A stretch of DNA of 64,000 nt, taken from NCBI GenBank assembly GCA_965262745.1, contig OZ253558.1, positions 2,418,001-2,482,000 of the forward strand. Direction: 5' to 3'. The notes beneath the pieces are model-generated. The model saw only the letters and a list, made by a program, of their open reading frames with translations. It did no database searches and was not told where the DNA came from. The translations under genes were made by a program, and so were the position numbers. The DNA is from JAJECS01 sp965262745. GTDB lineage: Bacteria > Chloroflexota > UBA11872. Position 1 is the first letter of the stretch; each line of letters opens with the position of its first letter. Below, piece by piece: positions 1-8,415 of this stretch.

Positions 1-273
1 GATCTGCGCGAGGGGCAGGACAAACTTTGGGCGGTGGACGGCATGTGCCTGGACGTCGAGGGGAATATCTACGTGGCGGTGTATGGGTCGTATCGCGTGC
101 GGCGGGTCACGCCGGAGGGGGAGATCGACCTGGATATTCCCGTGGGGCATGAGAAGCCGGCGAACTGCTGCTTTGGCGGGCCGGAGAACGACGAGCTGTT
201 CATCACCTGCCGCGAAGGCGCCGTCTATCGGGCCAAGATCGGGATTCCAGGGCTGCCGCTGTTCGGCCCCTGA
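1..273 (+). CDS. SMP-30/gluconolactonase/LRE-like protein, C-terminal part
   Basis: The reading frame is open from the first base of the window and ends with TGA at 271-273, so only the last 90 residues of a longer protein are present. The text GMCLDVEGNIYVAVYGS followed by RRVTPEGE is the blade pattern of SMP-30/gluconolactonase/LRE beta-propellers, a family of sugar lactonases and related hydrolases. A later stretch (FGGPENDELFITC) matches the final-blade signature GGxxxxxLYVT of that family. Substrate and catalytic metal ligands cannot be judged because the N-terminal part lies outside the window. It converges on the downstream minus-strand acetyltransferase. Confidence 0.75.
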   Translation, partial: DLREGQDKLWAVDGMCLDVEGNIYVAVYGSYRVRRVTPEGEIDLDIPVGHEKPANCCFGGPENDELFITCREGAVYRAKIGIPGLPLFGP

Positions 274-325
274 GGCTGACCGGCGGCGGAGCGCTTGATG
301 CCGGACCGACCGCTGCGGGTCACGC

Positions 326-901
326 TTAGGCGGTCGGTGGCTGCCAGCTGGCTTTGGCGGCCGGCCATTCGTCGTCCAGCAGCGACATAAACGCGATGTC
401 CACCCAGCGACCGTCAATCTTCATGTGGCGGCGCAGGACGCCGTCGAGGCGGAAGCCGGCCTTTTCGTAGGCGCGGACGGCGCGGCGGTTGGACGGCTCG
501 GGGCAGATCGTCACCCGGGTTACGCGCGTTGTCTCAAACAAGTACTGCAGCAGGGTGCGGAGGGCTTCGGTGCCCAGGCCGCGGTCGCGGGCCTCGGGCT
601 CGCCGATAAAGATATCGATGCCGGCGGACCACGGCGCGCTGGGGCGGTCGTGGAAGTACTGGATCCCGCCGACGGGACGGCCGTCGTCCTCGATGATGAA
701 TACCCAGCAAGCCAGGCCGGCGGATTCGCCGTCGTCGCCACCCGCCTCCGCGACGTCGGCGGGTGGGCGGCCGAAGGCGGCTACGACCGCGGGGTCGTTG
801 AGCCAGCGATCGAGGGTGGGTGAATCGTCGGGCGTGATCGGCCGCAAGCGCAGCCGCGGGCCCTGGATAGGTTCATGGTCGGCAGAATTGGGCGGTGTCA
901 T
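326..901 (-). CDS. GNAT family N-acetyltransferase (RimJ/RimL type)
   Basis: A 191-residue protein with the RimJ/RimL-like acetyltransferase layout: an N-terminal strand (PRLRLRPITPDDSPTLDRW), a central strand block (VGGIQYFHD), the acetyl-CoA loop region RDRGLGTEALRTLLQY and the C-terminal block RAYEKAGFRLDGVLR. These enzymes move an acetyl group from acetyl-CoA to an amine on a protein N-terminus or small molecule; the substrate here is unknown. Full length for the family. It is transcribed divergently from the marR gene, with about 200 bases of shared upstream region. Confidence 0.85.
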   Translation of the reverse strand: MTPPNSADHEPIQGPRLRLRPITPDDSPTLDRWLNDPAVVAAFGRPPADVAEAGGDDGESAGLACWVFIIEDDGRPVGGIQYFHDRPSAPWSAGIDIFIGEPEARDRGLGTEALRTLLQYLFETTRVTRVTICPEPSNRRAVRAYEKAGFRLDGVLRRHMKIDGRWVDIAFMSLLDDEWPAAKASWQPPTA

Positions 902-1038
902 GGGGCGGACGGGGCGGGATGGTTTCCGTCGCCATCATCGGATATCTGAGTGAAGGGTTTGGGCGAGTATCGGCCGTCCCCCTCACCGCATCGCTCTCCC
1001 ACGGCGGTGAGAGCGGCGGGCCCGCGGGCGGTGCGGGC

Positions 1039-1067
1039 TTGACTCATTCGTCTGGTGACCATACGAT
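1039..1067 (+). promoter_or_regulatory. Predicted sigma-70 promoter of marR/ABC exporter operon
   Basis: TTGACT at 1039-1044 and TACGAT at 1062-1067 are separated by exactly 17 bases, giving a predicted start near 1074, about 32 bases before the marR ATG. An imperfect inverted repeat (CCATACGAT from 1059, CGATATGG ending at 1094) overlaps the -10 box and start and is a candidate operator for MarR autoregulation. Promoter elements are seen in the sequence; regulation is inferred. Confidence 0.45.
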
Positions 1068-1105
1068 CCACCATCATGACGGTATGCGATATGGACGAAT
1101 AGGCG

Positions 1106-1663
1106 ATGACGCAAGTTGCAGAGGACGCGGGTCCGGCGGTGCGCGAGCACGTAGTGGAGGCGGCTTCGGGCGCTCCCATCCAGACCGCGCAGCAGCTCCT
1201 GGTGCTTGGGCGGCGCATGTCGCGCATTGCCATGCGGCTGGCCGCGGCCCGTGCCGACGAGCTGGACCTCACGATGCCGCAACACCAGGCGCTGCGGGCC
1301 TTGCGCCATCGCAGTTGTCGCATGAGCGATCTCGGCGGGCGGCTGATGGTCAGCAAGCAATGGGCCTCGCAGAGCGTCGATTCGCTGGTCCGTGCAGGGC
1401 TGGCGACGCGGCATGAGGACCCGGACGACCGCCGCCACGCCGTGGTGAGCGCAACTCCGCAGGGACTCGAGCGCTTGGAGAGCCACGAGCAGGCGATCGC
1501 CACGTTCTTGGCCGGGGCGCTGAATGGGATGCCCGCGGACGCGTTCGAGCGGCTGGATGAGGCATTGGCGGAGGTGAACGCGCATCTGGCGAAGCGCCGC
1601 GACGAAGGCTATTTCCGCTCGCTGCGGCAGGCGGGCAAGCGTGAATCTGGAGACAAGGTATGA
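1106..1663 (+). CDS. MarR family transcriptional regulator
   Basis: A 185-residue winged-helix protein. The core (about residues 50-140) carries the MarR pattern: helices before MPQHQALRALRH, the recognition-helix segment LMVSKQWASQSVDSLVRAGLATR, and the wing DPDDRRHAVVSATPQG. MarR proteins are dimeric DNA-binding regulators, usually repressors of adjacent efflux genes released by small ligands. The stop codon overlaps the next ATG (ATGA at 1660-1663), so it is translationally coupled to the two ABC exporter genes and probably regulates them. No strong Shine-Dalgarno precedes the chosen ATG, so the start is less certain than the rest. Confidence 0.88.
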   Translation: MTQVAEDAGPAVREHVVEAASGAPIQTAQQLLVLGRRMSRIAMRLAAARADELDLTMPQHQALRALRHRSCRMSDLGGRLMVSKQWASQSVDSLVRAGLATRHEDPDDRRHAVVSATPQGLERLESHEQAIATFLAGALNGMPADAFERLDEALAEVNAHLAKRRDEGYFRSLRQAGKRESGDKV

Positions 1664-3582
1664 CGAGCGGAACCCCCTCACCCCAACCCTCTGCCTCGGA
1701 GGGGAGAGAAAGTGGACCGCCCGGGCGGGCGTCCTCACGCCGGGGCTCTCCCGATGGGGGGAGAAGGGGCAGGGCCGAAGGCCGTGGACGGACGGCGCAG
1801 GGGTCGAGCCAGCAGGTTTTGCGGCGGCTGGCCGCCTACGCGCTGCCGCATGGGCGACTGGCGACCGCGACGCTGGTCGTCACCCTGCTGGCGACCGGGG
1901 CGGAGCTCGCGATTCCGAGGCTGCTGCAGGAGGTAATCGACACCGGGCTTAAGGAGGGGCTGATCGCGACGCTGATCGTGCTGGCGGCGCTGGTCGTGGC
2001 GCTGACGGCGGTGAAGGGCACGGCGCAGTTTGGGCGCCAGTTTGCGTCCGAGTGGCTGGGCCAGCGGGTCGTGTTCACGATGCGGAATCAGCTCTATCGA
2101 CACGTGCAGAGCCTTTCGTTTGGCTATCACGACCGCGCGCGCACCGGCGAGTTGATGTCTCGGACGACGAGCGATGTTGAGCGGGTGCGTCGCTTCGTGT
2201 CCATGGGCGTGTTCCAGCTGGTGCAGATCGTGCTGCTGCTGGGAGGGGCGGCAGTGATGCTGATGCTTATCGACTGGCAGCTGGCGCTGCTGGCCCTGGT
2301 GACGGTGCCGGTGATGGCGGTTATGGCGGTCGGATTTGCGCGGCGCATCCGACCGCTGTTCCAGGCGGTGCAGGAGGCGTGGGCGGACTTGAACGCGGTG
2401 GTGCAGGAAAACCTGGCTGGAGCGCGGGTGGTGCGCGCCTTTGCGCAGGAGGAGATGCAGCGGACGCGGTTCGAACCGGTGAACCGGGCGGTCACCGACC
2501 GCAACGTGGAGGTCATGCGGCTGTTCGCGATGCGGATGCCGCTGTTCGCGGCGGTGCTGGGGCTGGGGCAGGTCGTCGTGCTGTGGTACGGCGGCTGGAA
2601 GGTCATCGAGGGCCAGGCCACGATCGGCACGCTGGTGGCATTCAACGCCTATCTGCTCCTACTGATGATGCCGGTGCGCATGTTGGGCATGACGATCAAC
2701 AGCTTTGCGCGGGCGGTGGCCTCCGGCACGCGCATCTTCGAGGTGCTCGACGAGCACTCCGAGGTGCAGGAGGCCGCGGACGCGGTGGTGCTGGACCACG
2801 CGCGCGGCGAGCTGCGGTTCGAGGGCGTGGCGTTCGAATACGAGGGCCAGCGGGTGCTCGACGACCTGACGTTTCACGTGCACCCCGGTGAGGCGCTGGG
2901 CATCGTGGGCGGCACGGGCTCGGGGAAGAGCACGATCATCAATCTCTTGCCGCGCTTCTACGACCCCTCGTCCGGTCGGGTGCTGGTGGACGACCTGGAC
3001 GTGCGGAAAGTGCGGATGGCGTCGCTGCGGGCGCAGATCGGCATCGTGCACCAAGAGCCCTTCGTGTTCGCGACGAGCATCCGGGAGAACATTGCCTACG
3101 GACGGCCCGGCGCGACCGACGAGCAGGTCGAGGCCGCGGCCCGCGCCGCGCAGATTCACGACTTCATCGCGGGCCTGCCGCGGGGCTATGCGACGCCGGT
3201 GGGCGAGCGCGGCGTGACCCTCTCGGGCGGCCAGAAGCAACGGATTGCGATTGCGCGGGCGCTGCTTCTAGACCCGCGGATTCTGGTGCTGGACGAGTCG
3301 ACGTCGAGCGTTGACACGTGGACGGAGCGGGCGATCCAGGAGGCGCTGAGCGAGGCGCAGCGGGACCGCACGACGCTGATCATCAGTCAGCGGATCCGCA
3401 GCGTGCGTGACGCGGCCGAGATCATCGTGCTGGAGCAGGGGCGCATCGTGCAGCGCGGGCGGCATGAGGCGTTGGTGGAGCAGGAAGGGCTCTATCGCGA
3501 CATGTGGCTGACGCAGGAGGCGGAGGCGGAGCAGCTGCGCGATGAGTCGGCACGAGTTGGCGCGCCGGAAAGGGCGGACTGA
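1660..3582 (+). CDS. ABC exporter half-transporter, first subunit of heterodimer
   Basis: A 640-residue fused membrane-plus-ATPase exporter half. After a disordered 45-50-residue head come six predicted membrane helices (about residues 55-350), then the nucleotide-binding domain: Walker A GGTGSGKST (417-425), Q-loop VHQEPF, signature LSGGQ (521-525), Walker B D545 with catalytic E546. The switch histidine is replaced by Q577 (ISQRI). This fits the subunit that donates the weak ATP site in heterodimeric multidrug exporters of the BmrC/TM287 type. It overlaps marR (ATGA) and the second subunit (TGATG), so all three are co-translated. The N-terminal head is encoded by an intergenic-type repeat. 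Substrate unknown. Confidence 0.92.
   Translation: MTSGTPSPQPSASEGRESGPPGRASSRRGSPDGGRRGRAEGRGRTAQGSSQQVLRRLAAYALPHGRLATATLVVTLLATGAELAIPRLLQEVIDTGLKEGLIATLIVLAALVVALTAVKGTAQFGRQFASEWLGQRVVFTMRNQLYRHVQSLSFGYHDRARTGELMSRTTSDVERVRRFVSMGVFQLVQIVLLLGGAAVMLMLIDWQLALLALVTVPVMAVMAVGFARRIRPLFQAVQEAWADLNAVVQENLAGARVVRAFAQEEMQRTRFEPVNRAVTDRNVEVMRLFAMRMPLFAAVLGLGQVVVLWYGGWKVIEGQATIGTLVAFNAYLLLLMMPVRMLGMTINSFARAVASGTRIFEVLDEHSEVQEAADAVVLDHARGELRFEGVAFEYEGQRVLDDLTFHVHPGEALGIVGGTGSGKSTIINLLPRFYDPSSGRVLVDDLDVRKVRMASLRAQIGIVHQEPFVFATSIRENIAYGRPGATDEQVEAAARAAQIHDFIAGLPRGYATPVGERGVTLSGGQKQRIAIARALLLDPRILVLDESTSSVDTWTERAIQEALSEAQRDRTTLIISQRIRSVRDAAEIIVLEQGRIVQRGRHEALVEQEGLYRDMWLTQEAEAEQLRDESARVGAPERAD
1669..1776 (+). 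repeat. Intergenic-type CCCTCACCCC/GGGAGAAGGGG element inside a coding region
   Basis: The stretch begins with a C-rich arm (CCCCTCACCCCAACCCTCTG), runs through GAGGGGAGAG and ends with CTCTCCCGATGGGGGGAGAAG. This layout is familiar from short dispersed intergenic elements in many GC-rich genomes. Here it lies within the first 40 codons of the first ABC exporter gene and encodes a Ser/Pro/Arg/Gly-rich head absent from typical ABC exporters. Related stretches occur next to tpiA (13768-13813) and at the end of the metalloprotease gene (61740-61830). Confidence 0.55.
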
Positions 3583-5486
3583 TGGGCATGGCAGGCCGGA
3601 TGATGCTCGGGGGCATGGGCGAGGACGCTCGTGCCTATGACCACCGGATCGCGCGGCGGCTGCTGGCCTATCTGCGGCCGCACCGGCGGCAACTGGCGGT
3701 GGTGCTGGTGCTGGTGGTGTTGGCGGCGGGCGCGGCGAACGCGGGTCCGCTGCTGCTGAAGATCGCCATTGACGACGCGATCTGCGGTGGGGTGCAGGAA
3801 GAGGCGCCGCAAGAGGCGCCGCCGGGGGTGCAGGTATGCGACACGACGCAGGGCAACGGCGAGCTGCTAGCCGTGGTGGGGCTGGTGTACATCGCGACGC
3901 TCGGGCTGATGTGGGGGCTGAACTACTTCCAGGTGCTGCTGACGGCGGCCATCGGGCAGGCGAGCTTGTGGCAGTTGCGCAACGACATGTTCGCCAAGCT
4001 GCAGCGGCTGTCGATCTCCTATTTCAGCCGGCATCCGCTGGGGGCGGTGATGTCGCGCATCACGAACGACGTGGACGTGATCAGCGAGTTCGTGACGCTC
4101 GGAGTGACGTCGCTGGTGGGCGATGTGGCGATGCTGCTGATCATCGTGGGAATGATGTTTGGGTTGGATTGGCGGCTGGCGCTGGTGAGCCTGGCGGTGC
4201 TGCCGCTGATGTGGCTGGCGAGCCGGTACTTCAGCCGCTGGGCGCGGGCGGCGTTCCGCCAGGTGCGCTCGACCGTGGGCAACGTGTACGGCGACTTGCA
4301 GGAGAGCATCGACGGCGTGCGCACGGCGCAGTCGTTCGTGCGCGAGGACCGCAACGCGGCGGCGTTCGAGCGGACTAACCGCCGGAACGTGGATGCCAGC
4401 GTGCGCGCGGGAGCCATCGTGTCGGCGTTCATCCCGGTGGTGGACACGATCTCGGCGCTGGCGATGGCCCTGGTGATCGTGGTGGGCGGGATGTTCGTGA
4501 TCAACGGTGAGATGCAGATCGGAGCGTTGGCGGCATTCATCATGCTAATCGCGCGGTTCTTTGGGCCCATCCAGCAGCTCTCGCGCTTCTACAACCAGCT
4601 GCAGTCGACGATGGCGGCGGGCGAGAAGATCTTCGAGCTAATCGATGAGCCGCTGGAGGTGGAGGACCGGCCGGACGCCGGCGCGCTGCCGCGAATAGAG
4701 GGCCGCGTCGAGTTCGACGGGGTGACATTTGGCTACAACGGCACGGACGTGCTGCACGACATTTTGTTCGACGTGGCGCCCGGGCAGCGCGTGGCCCTGG
4801 TGGGGCCGACCGGTGCCGGCAAGACGACGACGGTGAACCTGTTGGCGCGCTTCTTCGAGCCGGGCCGGGGCGAGATCCGCATCGACGGCGTGCCGGTGAG
4901 CAGCGTGACGCAGGACTCGTTGCGCAGCCAGATGGGAATCGTGCCGCAGGACAGCTATCTGTTCTCGGGGACGATCCGCGAGAACATCGCCTTTGCGCGG
5001 CCGTATGCGAGCGACGAGCAGGTCACGCAGGCGGCGGAGGCCGTGGGGGCGCACGAGTTCATCGAACGGCTGGCCGACGGCTATGACACGGACGTGCGCG
5101 AGCGCGGGGCGCGGCTGTCGGTCGGGCAGCGGCAACTCATCTGCTTCGCCCGGGCGCTGCTGGCGGACCCACGGCTGCTGATCCTGGACGAAGCCACGTC
5201 GAGTGTGGACGCCCACACCGAGCAGATCATCCAGCGGGGGCTGGACCGGCTGATGGAGGGGCGCACGTCCTTCGTCATCGCGCACCGGCTGGCCACCGTG
5301 CGGGGGGCGGACCTGATTCTGGTCTTCCAGGACGGCGCCATCGTGGAGCGCGGGTCGCACGCCGAGCTGCTGGAGGCTGGCGGGCTCTACTACCAGCTCT
5401 ACACCACCGGGTTCCCCGGCGACGAAGCGCCGGAACAGACCACGGCCACGGAGGCCATGGTTCTCAATCGCCGGATGTGGATGTGA
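3582..5486 (+). CDS. ABC exporter half-transporter, second subunit of heterodimer
   Basis: A 634-residue ABC exporter half: six predicted transmembrane helices (about residues 35-330), then Walker A GPTGAGKTT (408-416), Q-loop VPQDSY, a degenerate signature LSVGQ (512-516), Walker B D536 with catalytic E537, and the switch histidine H568 (IAHRL). An extra loop of about 30 residues with two cysteines (around ICGGVQEEAP and QVCDTTQ) lies between helices 1 and 2. The intact catalytic residues with a degraded signature complement the first subunit, which has a good signature but lacks the switch histidine, so one ATP site is canonical and one degenerate. Start overlaps the upstream stop by one base. 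Exported compound unknown. Confidence 0.92.
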   Translation: MGMAGRMMLGGMGEDARAYDHRIARRLLAYLRPHRRQLAVVLVLVVLAAGAANAGPLLLKIAIDDAICGGVQEEAPQEAPPGVQVCDTTQGNGELLAVVGLVYIATLGLMWGLNYFQVLLTAAIGQASLWQLRNDMFAKLQRLSISYFSRHPLGAVMSRITNDVDVISEFVTLGVTSLVGDVAMLLIIVGMMFGLDWRLALVSLAVLPLMWLASRYFSRWARAAFRQVRSTVGNVYGDLQESIDGVRTAQSFVREDRNAAAFERTNRRNVDASVRAGAIVSAFIPVVDTISALAMALVIVVGGMFVINGEMQIGALAAFIMLIARFFGPIQQLSRFYNQLQSTMAAGEKIFELIDEPLEVEDRPDAGALPRIEGRVEFDGVTFGYNGTDVLHDILFDVAPGQRVALVGPTGAGKTTTVNLLARFFEPGRGEIRIDGVPVSSVTQDSLRSQMGIVPQDSYLFSGTIRENIAFARPYASDEQVTQAAEAVGAHEFIERLADGYDTDVRERGARLSVGQRQLICFARALLADPRLLILDEATSSVDAHTEQIIQRGLDRLMEGRTSFVIAHRLATVRGADLILVFQDGAIVERGSHAELLEAGGLYYQLYTTGFPGDEAPEQTTATEAMVLNRRMWM

Positions 5487-6040
5487 GCAAGGCAGTGCGT
5501 CTGCGCGCGGCGACCGTGGCGGACTCCGCGGCCATCGCTGAGATCAACGTGTGCGCGTGGCAGACCGCGTTTCGCGGGATCGTCGCGGACGAACGGCTGG
5601 ACTCGATGCGGGTCAAGCAGCGAGCTGCCCGTTTTCGCGAGTATCTGGCGCCAGCGGAGTCCGGCGGCCAACGGTTCGTCGTCGCGGTGTCGGATCGTGC
5701 GGTGATCGGATTCGTGGGATTCGGCGCCACGCGCGACGAGGACGAGGATCCTGCCCACGTGGGCGAGGTGCGGGGGCTCTACGTGCATCCGGCGCAGTGG
5801 CGGCGAGGCGTGGGGCGGCAATTGCTGCACGCCGCCGTCGAGAATCTGGCCGACGATGGGTTTTGCAGCGCGACGCTCTGGACGCTGGCGGACAGCGAGG
5901 CCTCGCGCGCGTTCTACGAGGCGTTGGGATGGCGTACGGACGGGACAGTGTCTGTGTGGGAGGACCGGGAGGGCCTCCAGCTCGTGCGCTATCGGACCAG
6001 GCTGCCCGTGGCTGAGCCGGCGTCGGGTCCAGCCTCGTAG
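5483..6040 (+). CDS. GNAT family N-acetyltransferase
   Basis: About 185 residues with a canonical GNAT core: N-terminal RLRAATVADSAAIAEI, central strand VIGFVGFG, strand 4 EVRGLYVHPAQW and the acetyl-CoA pyrophosphate loop RRGVGRQLL, then ASRAFYEALGW near the end. GTG 5483 gives a GTGA overlap with the exporter stop; ATG 5477 in the same frame is the alternative. Because it overlaps the exporter genes it may belong to the same operon and could modify a compound handled by the exporter, but this is context inference only. Confidence 0.85.
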   Translation: MSKAVRLRAATVADSAAIAEINVCAWQTAFRGIVADERLDSMRVKQRAARFREYLAPAESGGQRFVVAVSDRAVIGFVGFGATRDEDEDPAHVGEVRGLYVHPAQWRRGVGRQLLHAAVENLADDGFCSATLWTLADSEASRAFYEALGWRTDGTVSVWEDREGLQLVRYRTRLPVAEPASGPAS

Positions 6041-6079
6041 CGTCCGCGACCGACCCTGCCCGGCGGCGCGCGCCCTGCC

Positions 6080-6541
6080 CTACGCCGTGGGCGTGGGCAC
6101 GGGTTCGTAGAGCTCGATCGTGATGCCGTCGGGGTCGCGCAGGTACACCGTGGCGCTGCCGTCGAACTCGCCGGCGGTCTGCCGCACAGGCGCGTCGTGC
6201 CGAAACGCCGCCCCGAGCCCCTGTAGCCGTGCGTAGGCCGCGTCCCAGTCGTCGACGGTGAGGCACAGGTGCGCGTTGCCGGCGTTGTAGGTTTCCAGAT
6301 CGACGCGGCCCGGCGGCGGCTCGTAGTAGCGCAGCAGCTCCAGCTCGACCTCGGTGCCCGGCAACCGGAACAGCGCGATCTCGAGACTGCACCCGGGGTA
6401 GCCGATGATCTCGCTGATGTAGGGCTCGTCATAGCGGCGGCGGAAATGGGGGCCGTCGCCGAGCAGGGCGCTGTAGAACGCGACGGATCGATCCAGGTCC
6501 GACACAGTGAATCCCACGTGAGCCACGCTCTTCACCGCCAT
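6080..6541 (-). CDS. VOC/glyoxalase family protein
   Basis: A 153-residue vicinal-oxygen-chelate protein of two beta-alpha-beta-beta-beta halves. The usual metal-ligand quartet can be read: His in VAHVGFTVSDLDRS, Glu in EVELELLRYYEP, His in AHLCLTVDDWD and Glu in GITIELYEP. The family includes glyoxalase I, extradiol dioxygenases and epimerases, so the reaction is not decided. The start at 6541 is chosen because GGGAGGAA lies just upstream; the ATG seven codons earlier would bury this ribosome binding site. It lies 21 bases downstream of the TIM-barrel hydrolase-like gene on the same strand, so the two are probably co-transcribed. Confidence 0.85.
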   Translation of the reverse strand: MAVKSVAHVGFTVSDLDRSVAFYSALLGDGPHFRRRYDEPYISEIIGYPGCSLEIALFRLPGTEVELELLRYYEPPPGRVDLETYNAGNAHLCLTVDDWDAAYARLQGLGAAFRHDAPVRQTAGEFDGSATVYLRDPDGITIELYEPVPTPTA

Positions 6542-6562
6542 GCGAGTTTCCTCCCTTTCCAC

Positions 6563-8224
6563 CTAGACGCAGGGCTTCCGATAGCGCACGTGCGCTTCGA
6601 GCTTCTCGATTTGGACGGGCTGGGACGCGGGTGTGCCGCGCGCGAGCCGCACCCCGACCAGATTCTCCCCCACCGCAAACTGCTCCGGCTGGGCCGGGTA
6701 GACCAGCCAGCCGTCCTGGACCGCGGGTGGCCCAAGCCGGAGGTTGTTGAGTCGGACCTCGACGCGGTCGGCGATGGCGCGGGCGGGCGGATCGTTCATC
6801 AGGCTGCGGTCGGGGTGCCCGATTTGAGCGATCTCCACCGGGTCCAGACGCTCGCCTGCCGGCAGCGACCGCGCCGCGGGGTCCGAGAGCAGCACGCGCA
6901 GGTCCACGGCGGCCATGTGCGCGGCCTCGCCCGCCAGATCGTCCGCCACGTTGAGCGTCAGCAGGGTATCTGCGGCACCGTCCCAGGCAAGTGGGGCGGG
7001 CAGCGGCGCGAACATGTTGGAATTGAAGTACATGTTTCGCGGCGTGTACCAGGCTTCCGGGTTGGGGATGACGGTGGGGCCGTGGCCGCCGCCGCGGCGC
7101 TGGACCACGAAGGTCTTGTCCTTGCGATGGAAGCCGTCGGGCTCGGCCAGCTCGATGTAGGCCGTGCGCTGGGCTTCGGCGGCCGGCCAGTTCAAGGCCT
7201 TCAGGCCAATCCGCTCGGCCGATTCCAGCGAACTGTGCTCCCAGTTGAACGTCTGCACGCCGTCCGCGCCCTGGCGGAGCCAGTTGGCGAACACGCCGCG
7301 GAAGACCTCGATCGGCGGCCACATGTAGCCGTCGGAGGAGTGGTGGTCGTCGATGGCCGGGTAGAGCTTGATCGGCGTGCCGGCCGTGATGCGGCGAAAC
7401 GCGGGGATATCCACGTCGAACGAGCGGCAGCCCATGACGATGAGGTCGACGAGCAGCTCGCGCGCCCAGGACTCGATATCGATGCCGTCGAAGTGGCAGC
7501 CCATCAGATTCTCGGGCACGCGCACGGCCAGCAGCAGGGGACGCCCGCGGGCGCGCGCCACTTCCAGGGTCATGCGGCGCACCTTGCGCATGAAGTCGGT
7601 GAGCCGGTGCCGCAACTCCCACTGCCGCCCCCAGGGCAGCACCAGCGGAATGCGGGCGAAATCGAGTGCGATGCCGTCGAAGTCGTAGTCCTCCGCGACT
7701 TCGCGCAGGATGGCCAGCTTGTAGTCGTGGACCTCGTCGAGGGCGAAGTTCCAATAGCCGTTCGCGTTCCACGTTTGCATGAGCAGCTCGGGATGCTGCT
7801 CTTTCATGGGGATGGGGCTGACGGGGCCGAGGTCGTTGTCGGAGCCGTTGATGCGGTAGAGGTAGAAGTTCTCCAGGCCGCGCTGCCGGGACGCCTCCAG
7901 GAAGACGCGCATGATGTTTATGCCGGCGTCGGCCCAGCGGCGGTAGCCCGGAGCATCGATCAGGGGCTGGGTGCGGCTGGGAAAAGGCGCCTGGTGACCC
8001 TCGTTCCAATCCCACCACATGCTGTCGAGGCGCAGCGCGGGGTCGTCGGCCCACTCGAACTTGAACGCCAGGAGGTCGTCGATCTCCTTGGCGGGGAAGT
8101 TGGCGCCGTCGCCCATGATTACGTCGAAATGGACGACGAGGTGCCGCTGACGCTCGATGGCCGCGAGGTGGTCGGGCGAGAGCGTCACGCGGGCCTCGCC
8201 TGGCGATGTGAGCGGCTCAGACAT
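6563..8224 (-). CDS. Putative TIM-barrel glycoside hydrolase-like protein
   Basis: A 553-residue protein without signal peptide. The first 350 residues look like a TIM barrel: LVVHFDVIMGDGANFP at strand 1, YDFDGIALDFARIP (the DGIxLDxxRxP pattern of GHL10/DUF187-type putative glycosidases), RPLLLAVRVPE, LVDLIVMGCRSFDVD and GVQTFNWEHSS near the final strand. The last 200 residues read as a beta-rich accessory domain. Acidic residues on the DGIALD and FNWE strands are candidate catalytic residues. Substrate unknown; assignment to a numbered GH family is not possible by eye. Forms a probable operon with the downstream VOC gene. Confidence 0.6.
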   Translation of the reverse strand: MSEPLTSPGEARVTLSPDHLAAIERQRHLVVHFDVIMGDGANFPAKEIDDLLAFKFEWADDPALRLDSMWWDWNEGHQAPFPSRTQPLIDAPGYRRWADAGINIMRVFLEASRQRGLENFYLYRINGSDNDLGPVSPIPMKEQHPELLMQTWNANGYWNFALDEVHDYKLAILREVAEDYDFDGIALDFARIPLVLPWGRQWELRHRLTDFMRKVRRMTLEVARARGRPLLLAVRVPENLMGCHFDGIDIESWARELLVDLIVMGCRSFDVDIPAFRRITAGTPIKLYPAIDDHHSSDGYMWPPIEVFRGVFANWLRQGADGVQTFNWEHSSLESAERIGLKALNWPAAEAQRTAYIELAEPDGFHRKDKTFVVQRRGGGHGPTVIPNPEAWYTPRNMYFNSNMFAPLPAPLAWDGAADTLLTLNVADDLAGEAAHMAAVDLRVLLSDPAARSLPAGERLDPVEIAQIGHPDRSLMNDPPARAIADRVEVRLNNLRLGPPAVQDGWLVYPAQPEQFAVGENLVGVRLARGTPASQPVQIEKLEAHVRYRKPCV

Positions 8225-8415
8225 GCGGCCCCCTTACGCGGAGCGAAGCCCCCTCACGGTGCGCCGCCGCCGTCCCGGCGTCAACCGCGCCCGGAGCGTC
8301 CGAGCCACCGGCCAGCATCGGATATCCTGGCATCCAGGCGGGAGGCGTGGCTCGTGGAGGGGCGCGCCCGGAACCGTCCCGCGCGCCGAGCGGGATCGAT
8401 CGGCCGGAGGCGACG

